Notes under the pieces: generated by a model | What the model was told of the DNA's origin: nothing | The model's database searches: none | The model's input: the letters and a program-made list of their open reading frames with translations, nothing else | NCBI GenBank assembly: GCA_030373045.1 | Contig: JAUCPW010000003.1 | Location: forward strand, 62,001 to 126,000 | Length of the DNA: 64,000 nucleotides | Reading direction: 5' to 3' | Source: Candidatus Fermentibacter sp. | GTDB taxonomy: Bacteria > Fermentibacterota > Fermentibacteria > Fermentibacterales > Fermentibacteraceae | Shown here: positions 51,607 through 60,064 of the stretch, piece by piece | Numbering within the stretch: position 1 is the stretch's first letter | How the letters are laid out: each line of letters opens with the position of its first letter | Translations under genes and position numbers: made by a program

Positions 51607-51963
51607 TTGAAGATCCAGGAGCAGATCAAGGACGGCGTGACGATACTCAGGGTGTCCGGCAAGCTCATTAGCGGCCCCGAGCTCATGGAGCTCAAGACGT
51701 CGTTCCAGAACGTGGTCAACCAGGACAGGCACAACAAGGTGCTGCTCGACCTCGGCGGGGTGTCCTGGATGGACAGCTCGGGCCTCGGTGTGATCGTGTC
51801 GGGCCACACCACGATCAGCAGGGCCGGCGGCGAGATAAAGATCCTCAACGCCACCAAGAAGATACACGAGCTCTTCATCATCACGAAGCTCATCACGATC
51901 TTCGAGACCTTCCAGGACGAAGCCGAGGCGATCAGAAGCTTCGGAGGCGGTGCCGGGGCTTGA
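51607..51963 (+). CDS. STAS-domain anti-sigma factor antagonist
   Basis: A 118-residue single STAS domain. KVLLDLGGVSWMDSSGLGVIV contains the conserved serine (DSSGLG, ~residue 57) that partner kinases phosphorylate in SpoIIAA/RsbV proteins. Unphosphorylated, it would bind the kinase encoded next and release the kinase's target. TTG start with GGAGGT upstream. The following gene starts within its stop (TTGA). A 130-bp spacer upstream has no clear promoter. Confidence 0.92.
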   Translation: MKIQEQIKDGVTILRVSGKLISGPELMELKTSFQNVVNQDRHNKVLLDLGGVSWMDSSGLGVIVSGHTTISRAGGEIKILNATKKIHELFIITKLITIFETFQDEAEAIRSFGGGAGA

Positions 51964-52373
51964 GCCCGATAAGCCTCGCCGTCCCTAGCATCGAGACCTT
52001 TCTCGAACCCGTCCAGGTCTTCGTCGAGAAGGTTGGTCTGGCCGCCGGAGTCGAGGAGGACGAACTCACATCCCTCTCCATCGCTGTGCTCGAACTCGTC
52101 AAGAACGGGATGGAGCACGGCAACGGGATGAACGCCGACAAGCAGGTCAGGGTCGACTTCGAGGTCCTCCCCGGAAGGCTGCTGGTGAAGGTGTCCGACA
52201 CCGGATCCTGGAAGCCGGAGTGCGATCTCGGCTACCAGCCCGGCGAGGGGGAGAAGCTCTTCTGCGACAGGGGCCGCGGGATACTGATCGCGCGGAACCT
52301 CGCGAGATGGGTCGAATTCGGCCTCGACGAAGAAGGGAACACCAGGGTCACCCTGACCTGGCCCCTCACATAA
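51960..52373 (+). CDS. RsbW/SpoIIAB-type anti-sigma serine kinase
   Basis: A 137-residue GHKL ATPase: the N box is ELVKNGMEHGN (~residues 45-55), the ATP-lid motifs are VSDTG and DRGRGILIARNLA. Such kinases phosphorylate the STAS partner and hold a sigma factor or other target. TTG start overlapping the STAS gene; the next gene starts directly after its TAA. No sigma-factor gene is in the window, so its target is elsewhere or not a sigma factor. Confidence 0.9.
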   Translation: MSPISLAVPSIETFLEPVQVFVEKVGLAAGVEEDELTSLSIAVLELVKNGMEHGNGMNADKQVRVDFEVLPGRLLVKVSDTGSWKPECDLGYQPGEGEKLFCDRGRGILIARNLARWVEFGLDEEGNTRVTLTWPLT

Positions 52374-55300
52374 GTGGAATACCTCCGACTCTGTCTCGCC
52401 GCCGAGAGGCGAACATTCCCCGGCGGGCTGGTCGAGTTGCTCAGGAACGACCTCGGAAGGGCGCGGCCGCCTGCCTGGGCCGACGGCGTCGAGCTGGTCG
52501 ACAGCCCGTCCGATTCCGACGCGGTGCTCCTCGTCTTCAACGGAGATCCTTCCGACGAGATCAGGAGGATCTTCTACGAGGGATTCGCCCTGTCGCTGCC
52601 CATGGCGGCCCTGAGCCTAGGCGAACCGGTCTCCGAGGACGCGATCCATGCAAAGCTGCGCTCCTGGAAGACCTTCTGGATCTTCGGAACGCCCGAGGAA
52701 GCCCTCCGGATCATCTCCGGCCAGGTTGCGGGATGGCTCTCGAACGTCTCCCGCGACGGGCTCCCCTATCCCTGCGGCGACAGCCTGCTCGAGAGCTTCG
52801 GGCACATCGACCGGGGGATGGTCGACACTCCCTCCCTCGACAGGGCCCTCGACGTCCTCAGGCGGCGGGGGTTCGTCTGCCTGAGCGGATCGCTCGGTTC
52901 GGGGAAGACCTCCATGGCGAGGCTCCTCCTGTCGATCTCGGCCGGGGAGGGGCTCAACCCGATCGAGCTGATCTCCGCCGACCTCGATGTCAGGAAGGTC
53001 GAGAGCATTCTCACGGGCCCGGAGGACTGCGCGGTCTTCTACGATCTGGACACTCTCAGGCGCTTCACGGGCATCTGGTCGGCCTACATCTGGGACGTCG
53101 CGCTTTCGCTGATGATCCGGGCCACGGAGCACAGGCGCAGGCTCGTCCTCGCATCGTCCTCCCCGAAGCTCGAGATCCTGTTCGCATCCTACGGCGACGC
53201 CCACGTCAACCTGCCCGCGCCTGCCGGGAGCAGGGGCTGGAGGCTCGAACAGGGGCACGACGAGTACGACAGGCTGCTCTCGCTGGATCCCGTCGACGCG
53301 GCGGAGCACGTGCTCATCTCGATGTTCGAACCCCTGGTGTCCGAGAACCTCTTCCAGCATACCCTCTTCGACCTCTGGGAGAGGCTCTTCCTGATCCACG
53401 CCGGGAGATTCCCCTCACCCGACGAGCTCGCGGCGCGATATGCCGGAAGCGACGCGGCCAGGGGCGTGGCCCCGTTCAGGCGGGTGACGATAGACGGCGA
53501 GCACCACTTCGCCACGTCCGACGCGACCCTGATGAATGCTGCCGACGATGCGATCAGGACCATGATCTCCCGCGGAGACCCGCTGGTGCATTCGATCTCC
53601 GAGATCCTACTCTCTTCGCGCGAATCGAGGGTCAGGAAGGCCGGTTTCAGCCTCGCGCACTTCCATCCCGTCTTCTCCGCGGACGAGAAGGCGGTCCTGA
53701 TCCATGCCGCCTCGCGCGAGGAGGACGGGGACAACCTCGTCGACGTTCTCACGGTCCTTCTCAAGGATCCGTCCGCCGTCGACGGGGGGATAGTCAGCCT
53801 CTGCGACAGGCTGTCGTCATCCCCCGATCCCGGCAAGAGGAGGAGCCTCGCCGAGGCCGCCTCCATGCAGTGGACGAGAACGGACGTCCGCTTCCGCGAC
53901 ATCCTCGGGCGCCTGGTCTCCGACCCAGAGGCTTCTGTGAGGGCCTCCTTCATGCACGGTATCTCGATCTGGGGGCTCGCCGACGATCCCGGCGGGTACT
54001 TCTCGACACTGGTCGGAGATCCGTCGGAGGAGGTCAGGGGGGAGCTGATGGCCTTCATCGGCAGCAGGTTCCCCAGGGTGGGCGCCGACGAGAAGGAAGC
54101 CGTCAACGGCGTGCTGTCCTCGGGCAACGGGAGGCTCTCGGCCAGGCTGGCATGGGGTCTGCTGAACAGGGCTCCTGAGGAGTTCTCCGAGGAGTTCACG
54201 GATCTCCTGTGGATCCTGCTGGGCAAGCTTCCGTCGGGCGGCAAGGGCATGGTGGCCAGGCAGATCGGCGGAAGGCTCAGGTACTTCGACGGAGATGTCA
54301 GGAGGGCCCTGGTCTCGAATCTCGAGGAGAAGGACCAGACCGCCATAGTCACGTGCCTCCTGATGAACCACTCCTGGCTCACCCGCGAGGAGGACGACAG
54401 GCTCTGGAACATCGCCAAGAGCCGCATCTCGGGCGACCATCCCTTCGCGTCGCTCATCCTGAGGTACTTCAGGGTGTTCGACCGGGAGCGCCAGATAGAC
54501 CTCGTGGAGACAGCGCTCGGTTCCGAGGCCTACCAGGGCCGGGAAGCGCTCGGGCAGCTCATGGCCAGGCAGAGGTGGGACCTCGTCGAGATAGCCGCCC
54601 TCTCGTGCCGCAAGCTCGTCGGAACGGGTCCGGCCGAGACCAGGGCCCGTCTCGCATGGTTCGTGATCCTGAATCTCGACCCGCTCGGAGCGGACGGGCG
54701 CGTTTTCGTGGACGACCTGGCCGCCGACTCCTCGCCCCTGGTGAGGGCTTCCCTCGCCCGTGCCATCCTGAGGCAGGGCCTGGGAGGCGAATATGCCGAG
54801 CGCATCCTCGGCGCACTGGCCGGCGACCCGGAGAGGTCCGTCAGGGCCGTGGCCGGAGAGGCCCTGGGCAGGCTCTCGGGCAGGCTCGGGCCGGTGTGTT
54901 CCGAAGCGCTGGGGAAGCTCCTGGCCGACGATGACTCCACCGTGAGGGCGAGAGCCGTCAGGGGGGTGGTTGACGCCATCCACCTGCCCCTGGCCGGGAT
55001 GCTCTCCCGTCTCGCCGATGCGTCCGCCGATCCCTCGCCCGGGGTCAGGCGCGAGGTCGTATCCCTCCTGGAGGAGCACCACCAGCTCCTGTCCGAGCCG
55101 GATACCGCCGAGATCGTCTCGGGGCTCCTCAAGGACCCGGACGAGAAGATCCGGATGGAATCGGCCAGGCTCGTGACCTCGAGCCCGGTGCTGCTGGCTT
55201 CGGAACCTGTCCGCAGGAGGCTGCCCGACCTGCTCCTGAACAGAGTCTCCTCCGGAGCGACCATCCAGGAGGAGCTGAGCACGGCGCGGGAGATTCAGAA

Positions 55301-55985
55301 GGACCTGCTCCCCGACCACGCCCCGAGGCTGGAGTCCTACGACGTCGAATCCTTCTACAGCCCCGCGCGCGAGATAGGCGGGGACTACTACGACTTCTTC
55401 GAGCTGCCCGAGAACAACCTCGGGCTGGCGGTAGGCGACGTGACGGGGAAGGGCATCCCCGCGGCCCTGACCATGGCCAGCCTGAAGGGCAACCTCAACG
55501 CACAGGTCCAGAACGTCTATTCGATCAGCGAGATAATGCGCCGTGTCAACGACTCGATCTCGGCAGGGGCGGAGGGCTCCTCCCTCGCCGGCCTCTTCTA
55601 CGGCGTGCTGAACCTGGACAGCGGCCTCCTGACCTACGTCAACGCCGGCCACAATCCTCCGGTACTGGTGAAGAGGGAGGGCCAGACGAAGCTGCTCACC
55701 GAGGGCGGGCTCCTCCTCGGCGCCGTTCCGGGAGCCGAGTACGAGCACGGCTTCATGAACCTCGAGACTGCCGACGTGCTGATCCTGTACACGGACGGCA
55801 TCACTGAGGCCATGGACCGGGATGGAGAGGAGTTCGGCCTCTCCCGCCTCGTGGATGTGGCCCTGAGATCGAGGGACCTCTCGAGCAGGCAGATAGTCTC
55901 CAGGATCCTGGATGCGGTGAAGAGGCATTCGGCCGGGCAGCCCAGAGCGGACGACCAGACGCTGGTCGTAGTGAGGCACAGATGA
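52374..55985 (+). CDS. STAND-like NTPase / HEAT-like repeat / SpoIIE phosphatase fusion
   Basis: A 1203-residue multidomain protein. N-terminal alpha/beta domain (~1-125; DAVLLVFNGDPSDEIRRIFYEG), possibly TIR- or deoxyribosyltransferase-like. P-loop NTPase: VDTPSLDRALDVL leads into SGSLGSGKTSMA (~170-182), Walker-B-like CAVFYDLDTL (~223), resembling nSTAND3. Then ~500 residues of helical HEAT-like repeats (DPEASVRASF, DPSEEVRGEL, DPERSVRAVAGEALG, DPSPGVRREV). C-terminal SpoIIE/PP2C phosphatase (~970-1203): IGGDYYDFF, VGDVTGKGIPAAL, LYTDGITEA, ADDQTLV. It should dephosphorylate the STAS protein encoded two genes upstream. GTG start abutting the kinase stop. Confidence 0.85.
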   Translation: MEYLRLCLAAERRTFPGGLVELLRNDLGRARPPAWADGVELVDSPSDSDAVLLVFNGDPSDEIRRIFYEGFALSLPMAALSLGEPVSEDAIHAKLRSWKTFWIFGTPEEALRIISGQVAGWLSNVSRDGLPYPCGDSLLESFGHIDRGMVDTPSLDRALDVLRRRGFVCLSGSLGSGKTSMARLLLSISAGEGLNPIELISADLDVRKVESILTGPEDCAVFYDLDTLRRFTGIWSAYIWDVALSLMIRATEHRRRLVLASSSPKLEILFASYGDAHVNLPAPAGSRGWRLEQGHDEYDRLLSLDPVDAAEHVLISMFEPLVSENLFQHTLFDLWERLFLIHAGRFPSPDELAARYAGSDAARGVAPFRRVTIDGEHHFATSDATLMNAADDAIRTMISRGDPLVHSISEILLSSRESRVRKAGFSLAHFHPVFSADEKAVLIHAASREEDGDNLVDVLTVLLKDPSAVDGGIVSLCDRLSSSPDPGKRRSLAEAASMQWTRTDVRFRDILGRLVSDPEASVRASFMHGISIWGLADDPGGYFSTLVGDPSEEVRGELMAFIGSRFPRVGADEKEAVNGVLSSGNGRLSARLAWGLLNRAPEEFSEEFTDLLWILLGKLPSGGKGMVARQIGGRLRYFDGDVRRALVSNLEEKDQTAIVTCLLMNHSWLTREEDDRLWNIAKSRISGDHPFASLILRYFRVFDRERQIDLVETALGSEAYQGREALGQLMARQRWDLVEIAALSCRKLVGTGPAETRARLAWFVILNLDPLGADGRVFVDDLAADSSPLVRASLARAILRQGLGGEYAERILGALAGDPERSVRAVAGEALGRLSGRLGPVCSEALGKLLADDDSTVRARAVRGVVDAIHLPLAGMLSRLADASADPSPGVRREVVSLLEEHHQLLSEPDTAEIVSGLLKDPDEKIRMESARLVTSSPVLLASEPVRRRLPDLLLNRVSSGATIQEELSTAREIQKDLLPDHAPRLESYDVESFYSPAREIGGDYYDFFELPENNLGLAVGDVTGKGIPAALTMASLKGNLNAQVQNVYSISEIMRRVNDSISAGAEGSSLAGLFYGVLNLDSGLLTYVNAGHNPPVLVKREGQTKLLTEGGLLLGAVPGAEYEHGFMNLETADVLILYTDGITEAMDRDGEEFGLSRLVDVALRSRDLSSRQIVSRILDAVKRHSAGQPRADDQTLVVVRHR

Positions 55986-56755
55986 TCCACAACGTTTTCG
56001 TCCTGTCTGATTTCGGATCCAGGGACACCTACTGCGGCCAGATGAAGGCGGCCCTCCTCGGAGCTCTCGGAGGGGAGGCGAACCTCGTCGACCTCACGTG
56101 CTGCATCCCGCCGGGCGACATCCGCGGAGGAGCGTTCGACCTCATGGTGAGCCTGCCACGCCTTCCGCGCGGATCGGGCGTGCTGGCCGTGGTCGATCCC
56201 GGCGTGGGCACCTCCCGGAGGGCGATCCTCGCCGAGTGCGGGGGATGCGTGACCGCCTGCCCCGACAACGGGCTCCTGAGCTGGGTGGACACCGAGAGGG
56301 CCTTCTCCCTGCCGATGCCCGCGCACGCCTGCAGTCCGACCTTCCACGGCAGGGACATCTTCGCACCCGCCCTGGCAAGGGCGCTCTCCGACAGGGGCTG
56401 GATGGAATCGCTCGAAGCGGTCGACCCGGCCACGCTGGTGAGGTTCCCGAAGGGCTCGGCCTCGGCCAGGGGAGGCGTGCTCGATGTCCCGATAGCGAGG
56501 GTGGACGGTTTCGGCAACTGCATACTCTGGCTGACGTGGGAGGATCTCGGCGGGCGCGAGCCCGTCGCCCTGAGGAATCCGAGGGGCAGCAGCTTCACTC
56601 TGAGGCCGGCCGACACCTACGGTCCCGCGCGCCCCGGCCTCCTGCTCCTCGAAGGGAGCTGCGGCCTGCTCGAGGTCGCCCTCAGCGGGGGCAGCGCCTC
56701 GTTCTTCACGGGCCTCTCGGAAGGCGACACGGTCGAGGTGAGCTTCCCGGGATGA
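55982..56755 (+). CDS. SAM hydroxide adenosyltransferase (DUF62) family protein
   Basis: A 257-residue member of the fluorinase/SAM-hydroxide adenosyltransferase family: VLSDFGSRDTYCGQMKA (SAM-binding Asp), VVDPGVGT, CPDNGLLSW, TFHGRDIFAPA and RVDGFGNCI. Most relatives split S-adenosylmethionine to adenosine and methionine with water. ATG overlaps the SpoIIE-fusion stop and its own stop overlaps the GH57 start, so it belongs to the same transcript. Why this activity is coupled to a stress switch is unclear. Confidence 0.92.
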   Translation: MIHNVFVLSDFGSRDTYCGQMKAALLGALGGEANLVDLTCCIPPGDIRGGAFDLMVSLPRLPRGSGVLAVVDPGVGTSRRAILAECGGCVTACPDNGLLSWVDTERAFSLPMPAHACSPTFHGRDIFAPALARALSDRGWMESLEAVDPATLVRFPKGSASARGGVLDVPIARVDGFGNCILWLTWEDLGGREPVALRNPRGSSFTLRPADTYGPARPGLLLLEGSCGLLEVALSGGSASFFTGLSEGDTVEVSFPG

Positions 56756-57882
56756 ATCGGGTCGCCCTGCTCCTGCATCTCTACCAGCCTCCCACCCAGG
56801 ACGCGGAGACCCTCGCCCTGATCGACCGGGAATGCTATGCGCCCCTCGCCCGTGCCCTGGCCGCCACGGGTGCGGGGGTGACGCTCAACATCAACCTGTC
56901 CCTGACCAGGCGGCTCTCCGAGAGCGCGCCCGGGACCCTCGAAATCCTGGCGGGCGCCAGGGGATTCGAACTCTGCACATCGGGGGCCTACCACCCCATA
57001 CTGCCCCTGGTGCCTCCGTCGGAGGCGGAGAGGCAGATCGGGCTCAACACCGAAGGGAACGCCTCCTTCCTGCCGGGCAGGGAGATCCGGGGCGTGTTCC
57101 CTCCCGAGATGGCCTGGGATCCGTCCCTCGCCTCCCTCTTCTCCCGCCTGGGGCTGGATTGGACGATCACCGACGACATCCCCTGGGTCCACTCCGGCAG
57201 GCAGGCCCCGTTCGACTGGATACCCTCGGTGGGCGGGCTGCGCGTCTTCCTGCGGAGCAACTTCTGGAGCAACAGGATAGCGTTCCACGAGACCGACGGG
57301 GGATCCACCGCCCTGCGCCTTTTGGACGGGCTCTCCCGCTGGTCCGGCGGCCGTGACGCGTACATCGTCATCGCCCTCGACGGGGAGACCTTCGGACATC
57401 ACAGGAAGGGAGCCGTCGAGAGATTCCTCATACCGTTCCTGGAGACGGTCCCGGAAGCCGGCGGAGCCCGGCTCTCGACCCTGTCCGAAGTGGCCGGAGC
57501 GTTCCCTGCGCGCGAGGGGGACGTCCCGCGCGGTTCATGGTCCACCACTCCGGCCGACCTCGACAGGGGAGTCCCCTGGCCCCTGTGGAGCGATCCCGAC
57601 GTTCCGGACCATTCCGCCCTGTACGCGCTCAGGGACCTGGTGCTCCCGTGGGCGCGGGGGTGCCCGGGAAGGGATGTTGCGGCCCTCGCCGACGGGATGT
57701 TATACTCGTGCCCATTCTGGTGGGCCGCAGGCGGCAGGTACGATGCCGTCCAGGTCCGCAGGGGCGTCGGATCGATGCTGGAGGCTGCGTTCGCGGCCTT
57801 CCGCGAGACAGGAGACAGGAAGAGGCTCGACGCGGTCCTCGCGGCGGCGGGGGCCGTTCCGTCCATGAGCAGGAGAGGATAG
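56752..57882 (+). CDS. Glycoside hydrolase family 57 protein
   Basis: A 376-residue GH57-type protein. LLLHLYQPP at the N-terminus, ELCTSGAYHPILPL, the likely nucleophile Glu in GVFPPEMAW and the acid Asp in IALDGETFGHH are visible. GH57 enzymes include alpha-amylases, 4-alpha-glucanotransferases and branching enzymes that act on glycogen; this one is short and lacks the C-terminal domains of branching enzymes. Start overlaps the upstream stop. Intracellular (no signal peptide). Confidence 0.87.
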   Translation: MNRVALLLHLYQPPTQDAETLALIDRECYAPLARALAATGAGVTLNINLSLTRRLSESAPGTLEILAGARGFELCTSGAYHPILPLVPPSEAERQIGLNTEGNASFLPGREIRGVFPPEMAWDPSLASLFSRLGLDWTITDDIPWVHSGRQAPFDWIPSVGGLRVFLRSNFWSNRIAFHETDGGSTALRLLDGLSRWSGGRDAYIVIALDGETFGHHRKGAVERFLIPFLETVPEAGGARLSTLSEVAGAFPAREGDVPRGSWSTTPADLDRGVPWPLWSDPDVPDHSALYALRDLVLPWARGCPGRDVAALADGMLYSCPFWWAAGGRYDAVQVRRGVGSMLEAAFAAFRETGDRKRLDAVLAAAGAVPSMSRRG

Positions 57883-57885
57883 GCA

Positions 57886-58086
57886 ATGCCGAAGAAGGAT
57901 CGCAGCTTTACCGCGAAACTCGCCCACGAGGTGAGGACGATCGCTCACGAGAACTGCCCGGTGTGCGGCAAGGACAAGGTTCCTGTCGTGCACTACGCCT
58001 CAGTCACCGACGACCAGGGGAACTGGCGTCCCCAGCGGAGAAGGATCAAGCTCTGCGACTGCAACAGGAAGCAGATCTACGGCTGA
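57886..58086 (+). CDS. 66-residue zinc-ribbon-like mini-protein
   Basis: A tiny basic protein with CPVCGKDKVP and, 30 residues later, LCDCNRK: a likely four-cysteine metal site. Its starts 3 bp after the GH57 stop with AGGAGAGG before the ATG. Not recognised. The many Arg/Lys residues would fit nucleic-acid or ribosome binding. Confidence 0.65.
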   Translation: MPKKDRSFTAKLAHEVRTIAHENCPVCGKDKVPVVHYASVTDDQGNWRPQRRRIKLCDCNRKQIYG

Positions 58087-58114
58087 ACCACAGCCTGTCC
58101 CGCTCGAGGGGGTT

Positions 58115-58981
58115 CTGTTCCTGACCGCGGGCAGCGGCACCAGGGCGGAACCCCTTTCCTTTCTCAGGCCAAAATCGCTTCTTCCGTGGGGAGCGGGAAC
58201 GGTCCTGGGAAGACTGGCAGCCTCCCTGGGCGCCCTGGGACCCGGCAGGATGATGGCCAACGCCTCGAGGTGCCCCGATCTGGTGAGACGGACGATCGAG
58301 GAGGCCACGGGGTCGGAGTGCGGGATCCTCTTCGAGAGCAGGCCGCTGGGCGCCTGCAGGACAGTCGCCGGACTCGCCGGCGTGGCCCGGGGGACATGGT
58401 TCGTGGTGAACACGGACATGGTGACGGATGCCGACCCTGGAGCGATGCTCGCGGCGCACAGGAGTTCCGGCAGCGACTGGACCGTGCTCGCCGGTCCCCC
58501 CCTCGAAGGATACGGGAGGCTAGCGGCGGGGGGTGACGGTTCGTTCGGATGCGGGCCCTGCGGGATGCACTACTGGGGCATCGGCATCATGGAACCGGGT
58601 GTGTTCGGGCTGGCTTCGAGGATGCCCGGCGCCGGAATGTTCGACGGGCTCGCCAGATCCGCCTCGGAGGCCGGGATGAGGCTCGCGGTGCACGAAGCCG
58701 GACCAGGGGCCTCGTGGATCGACACGGGCTCCGTGGAGAGCTACAGGGCGGGGCTCCTCTCGACGGGTTCCTTCGTCCATCCGGAGGCGGTCGTGGAGGA
58801 TGGAGCCGCACTCTCGGGCCGCTGGTTCGTGGGCAGGGGCTGCCGGGTGCGGAGAGGATCGCGGCTCGCCGATTCGGTGATGCTCGACGGATCGGAACTG
58901 GCGGGAGGGGAACTCGTCTCGTCGGTGCTCCCATGGGACGAGGTGCGCGGCGGCTCGCCACCCGGTGCCGGAATGGAGTAG
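58115..58981 (+). CDS. MurU-like sugar-1-phosphate nucleotidyltransferase
   Basis: A ~288-residue nucleotidyltransferase: FLTAGSGTRAEPLSFLRPKSLLP (nucleotide loop GSGTR and key Lys), VNTDMVTD (Asp for metal) and a C-terminal hexapeptide-like part. With the AmgK-like kinase 55 bp downstream it resembles MurU, which makes UDP-MurNAc from MurNAc-1-phosphate during wall recycling. No ATG, GTG or TTG is found in frame before the GSGTR motif; CTG at 58115 is the nearest alternative, and ATG at 58250 would cut off the motif. The exact start is uncertain. Confidence 0.72.
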   Translation: MFLTAGSGTRAEPLSFLRPKSLLPWGAGTVLGRLAASLGALGPGRMMANASRCPDLVRRTIEEATGSECGILFESRPLGACRTVAGLAGVARGTWFVVNTDMVTDADPGAMLAAHRSSGSDWTVLAGPPLEGYGRLAAGGDGSFGCGPCGMHYWGIGIMEPGVFGLASRMPGAGMFDGLARSASEAGMRLAVHEAGPGASWIDTGSVESYRAGLLSTGSFVHPEAVVEDGAALSGRWFVGRGCRVRRGSRLADSVMLDGSELAGGELVSSVLPWDEVRGGSPPGAGME

Positions 58982-59035
58982 ACTCTGACCCGTGCGGCGG
59001 TTCGGGCCGCCGACGGGCTTTCCCGGGGAGCCAGG

Positions 59036-60064
59036 GTGATATCTGAGACCGGTACGCTCGGAATGTTCGAGGAATGGGTGCGGAGCAGGGTGGGGCCCGT
59101 CACGGGATTCACCCCGCTGGCCGGCGACGCTTCCCGGCGGTCCTTCTTCCGCGTCGTGACGCAGTACGAGTCCTTCATAGCGATGGAGAGCGGCAGGATC
59201 CCGATGGACTCCTGGGTCGACATCAACAACCTCCTGCATTCCAGGAAGTTCCCGGTGCCCGAGCTCTACTTCACGGACATCCCCGCCGGCTGGGCCATCA
59301 TGGAGGACCTGGGCGACACGAGGCTCCTGGATCTGCCTCCCGCAGGCTACAGGAAGTCGCTGGGCGACGCCCTCGAGCTCCTCGAGCGCATGCAGAGGGA
59401 GCTCACGCAGTCCGAATGCGCCGAGTCGATCGCGGGGAGGCGCCATTTCACCGCGAGCTTCTTCGCCGCCGAACTCGACCACACTCTCGAACACCTCTTC
59501 TTCAGGCTGCTCCGCGTCCCGCCCGACGAGGTTAAGGCTCTCCAGGAGCATTTCCGGAACCTCTGCGCGCTGGTTTCCGAAGGTCCGCGTGTCTTCGCCC
59601 ACAGGGACTTCCACAGCGCCAACCTGATGATAAGGTCCGGCTCGGTAGTCATGGTGGACTGGCAGGACGCGCGGTTCGGCCCTCCCGAATACGACCTGGT
59701 GAGCATTCTGAGGGACAGCTACGTCGACATCGGCTCCACATGGGAGACCCTGGCGAGGAAGTTCCTGCACTCCACGGGGAGGTCGAACCTGTTCAGGGTC
59801 GCGGCCTGCGCCTGCCAGAGGAGCCTGAAGGCCGCCGGGACGTTCGCCTACCAGTACAGGGCCTTCGAGCGGGCCGGCTATCTCGACTCCCTGCCCAGGA
59901 CCATGAGGTACCTCGATGACTACTCCAGGCTGTGCCCCAGGCTGAAGCCCCTGGTGGACGACGTGTACAGGATTCTCGACACCCATACCGGAGAGATCGA
60001 CCTGACCTCCTTCAGGGAGGCCGACGCTCCCGGATTCCCGGGCAGACCCGCCCACGGAGCATGA
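59036..60064 (+). CDS. AmgK-like aminoglycoside-phosphotransferase-fold sugar kinase
   Basis: A 342-residue kinase of the APH fold. LAGDASRRSFFRV at the N-terminus, IMEDLGD, the catalytic loop FAHRDFHSANLMI and VDWQDARFGPPEYDLVSIL match AmgK, the anomeric MurNAc/GlcNAc kinase. Together with the MurU-like gene it would return peptidoglycan sugars to UDP-MurNAc, bypassing GlmS/GlmM synthesis. GTG start with GGGGAG upstream. Stop overlaps trpS (ATGA). Confidence 0.8.
   Translation: MISETGTLGMFEEWVRSRVGPVTGFTPLAGDASRRSFFRVVTQYESFIAMESGRIPMDSWVDINNLLHSRKFPVPELYFTDIPAGWAIMEDLGDTRLLDLPPAGYRKSLGDALELLERMQRELTQSECAESIAGRRHFTASFFAAELDHTLEHLFFRLLRVPPDEVKALQEHFRNLCALVSEGPRVFAHRDFHSANLMIRSGSVVMVDWQDARFGPPEYDLVSILRDSYVDIGSTWETLARKFLHSTGRSNLFRVAACACQRSLKAAGTFAYQYRAFERAGYLDSLPRTMRYLDDYSRLCPRLKPLVDDVYRILDTHTGEIDLTSFREADAPGFPGRPAHGA

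Noticed and set aside
53817-55979. 720-codon minus-strand open frame across the HEAT/SpoIIE part
   Set aside because: Shadow of the well-supported fusion gene; no recognisable motif.
58976-58992. GTAGACTCTGACCC, similar to the repeat right end
   Set aside because: Extra bases break the match and there is no left end or core.
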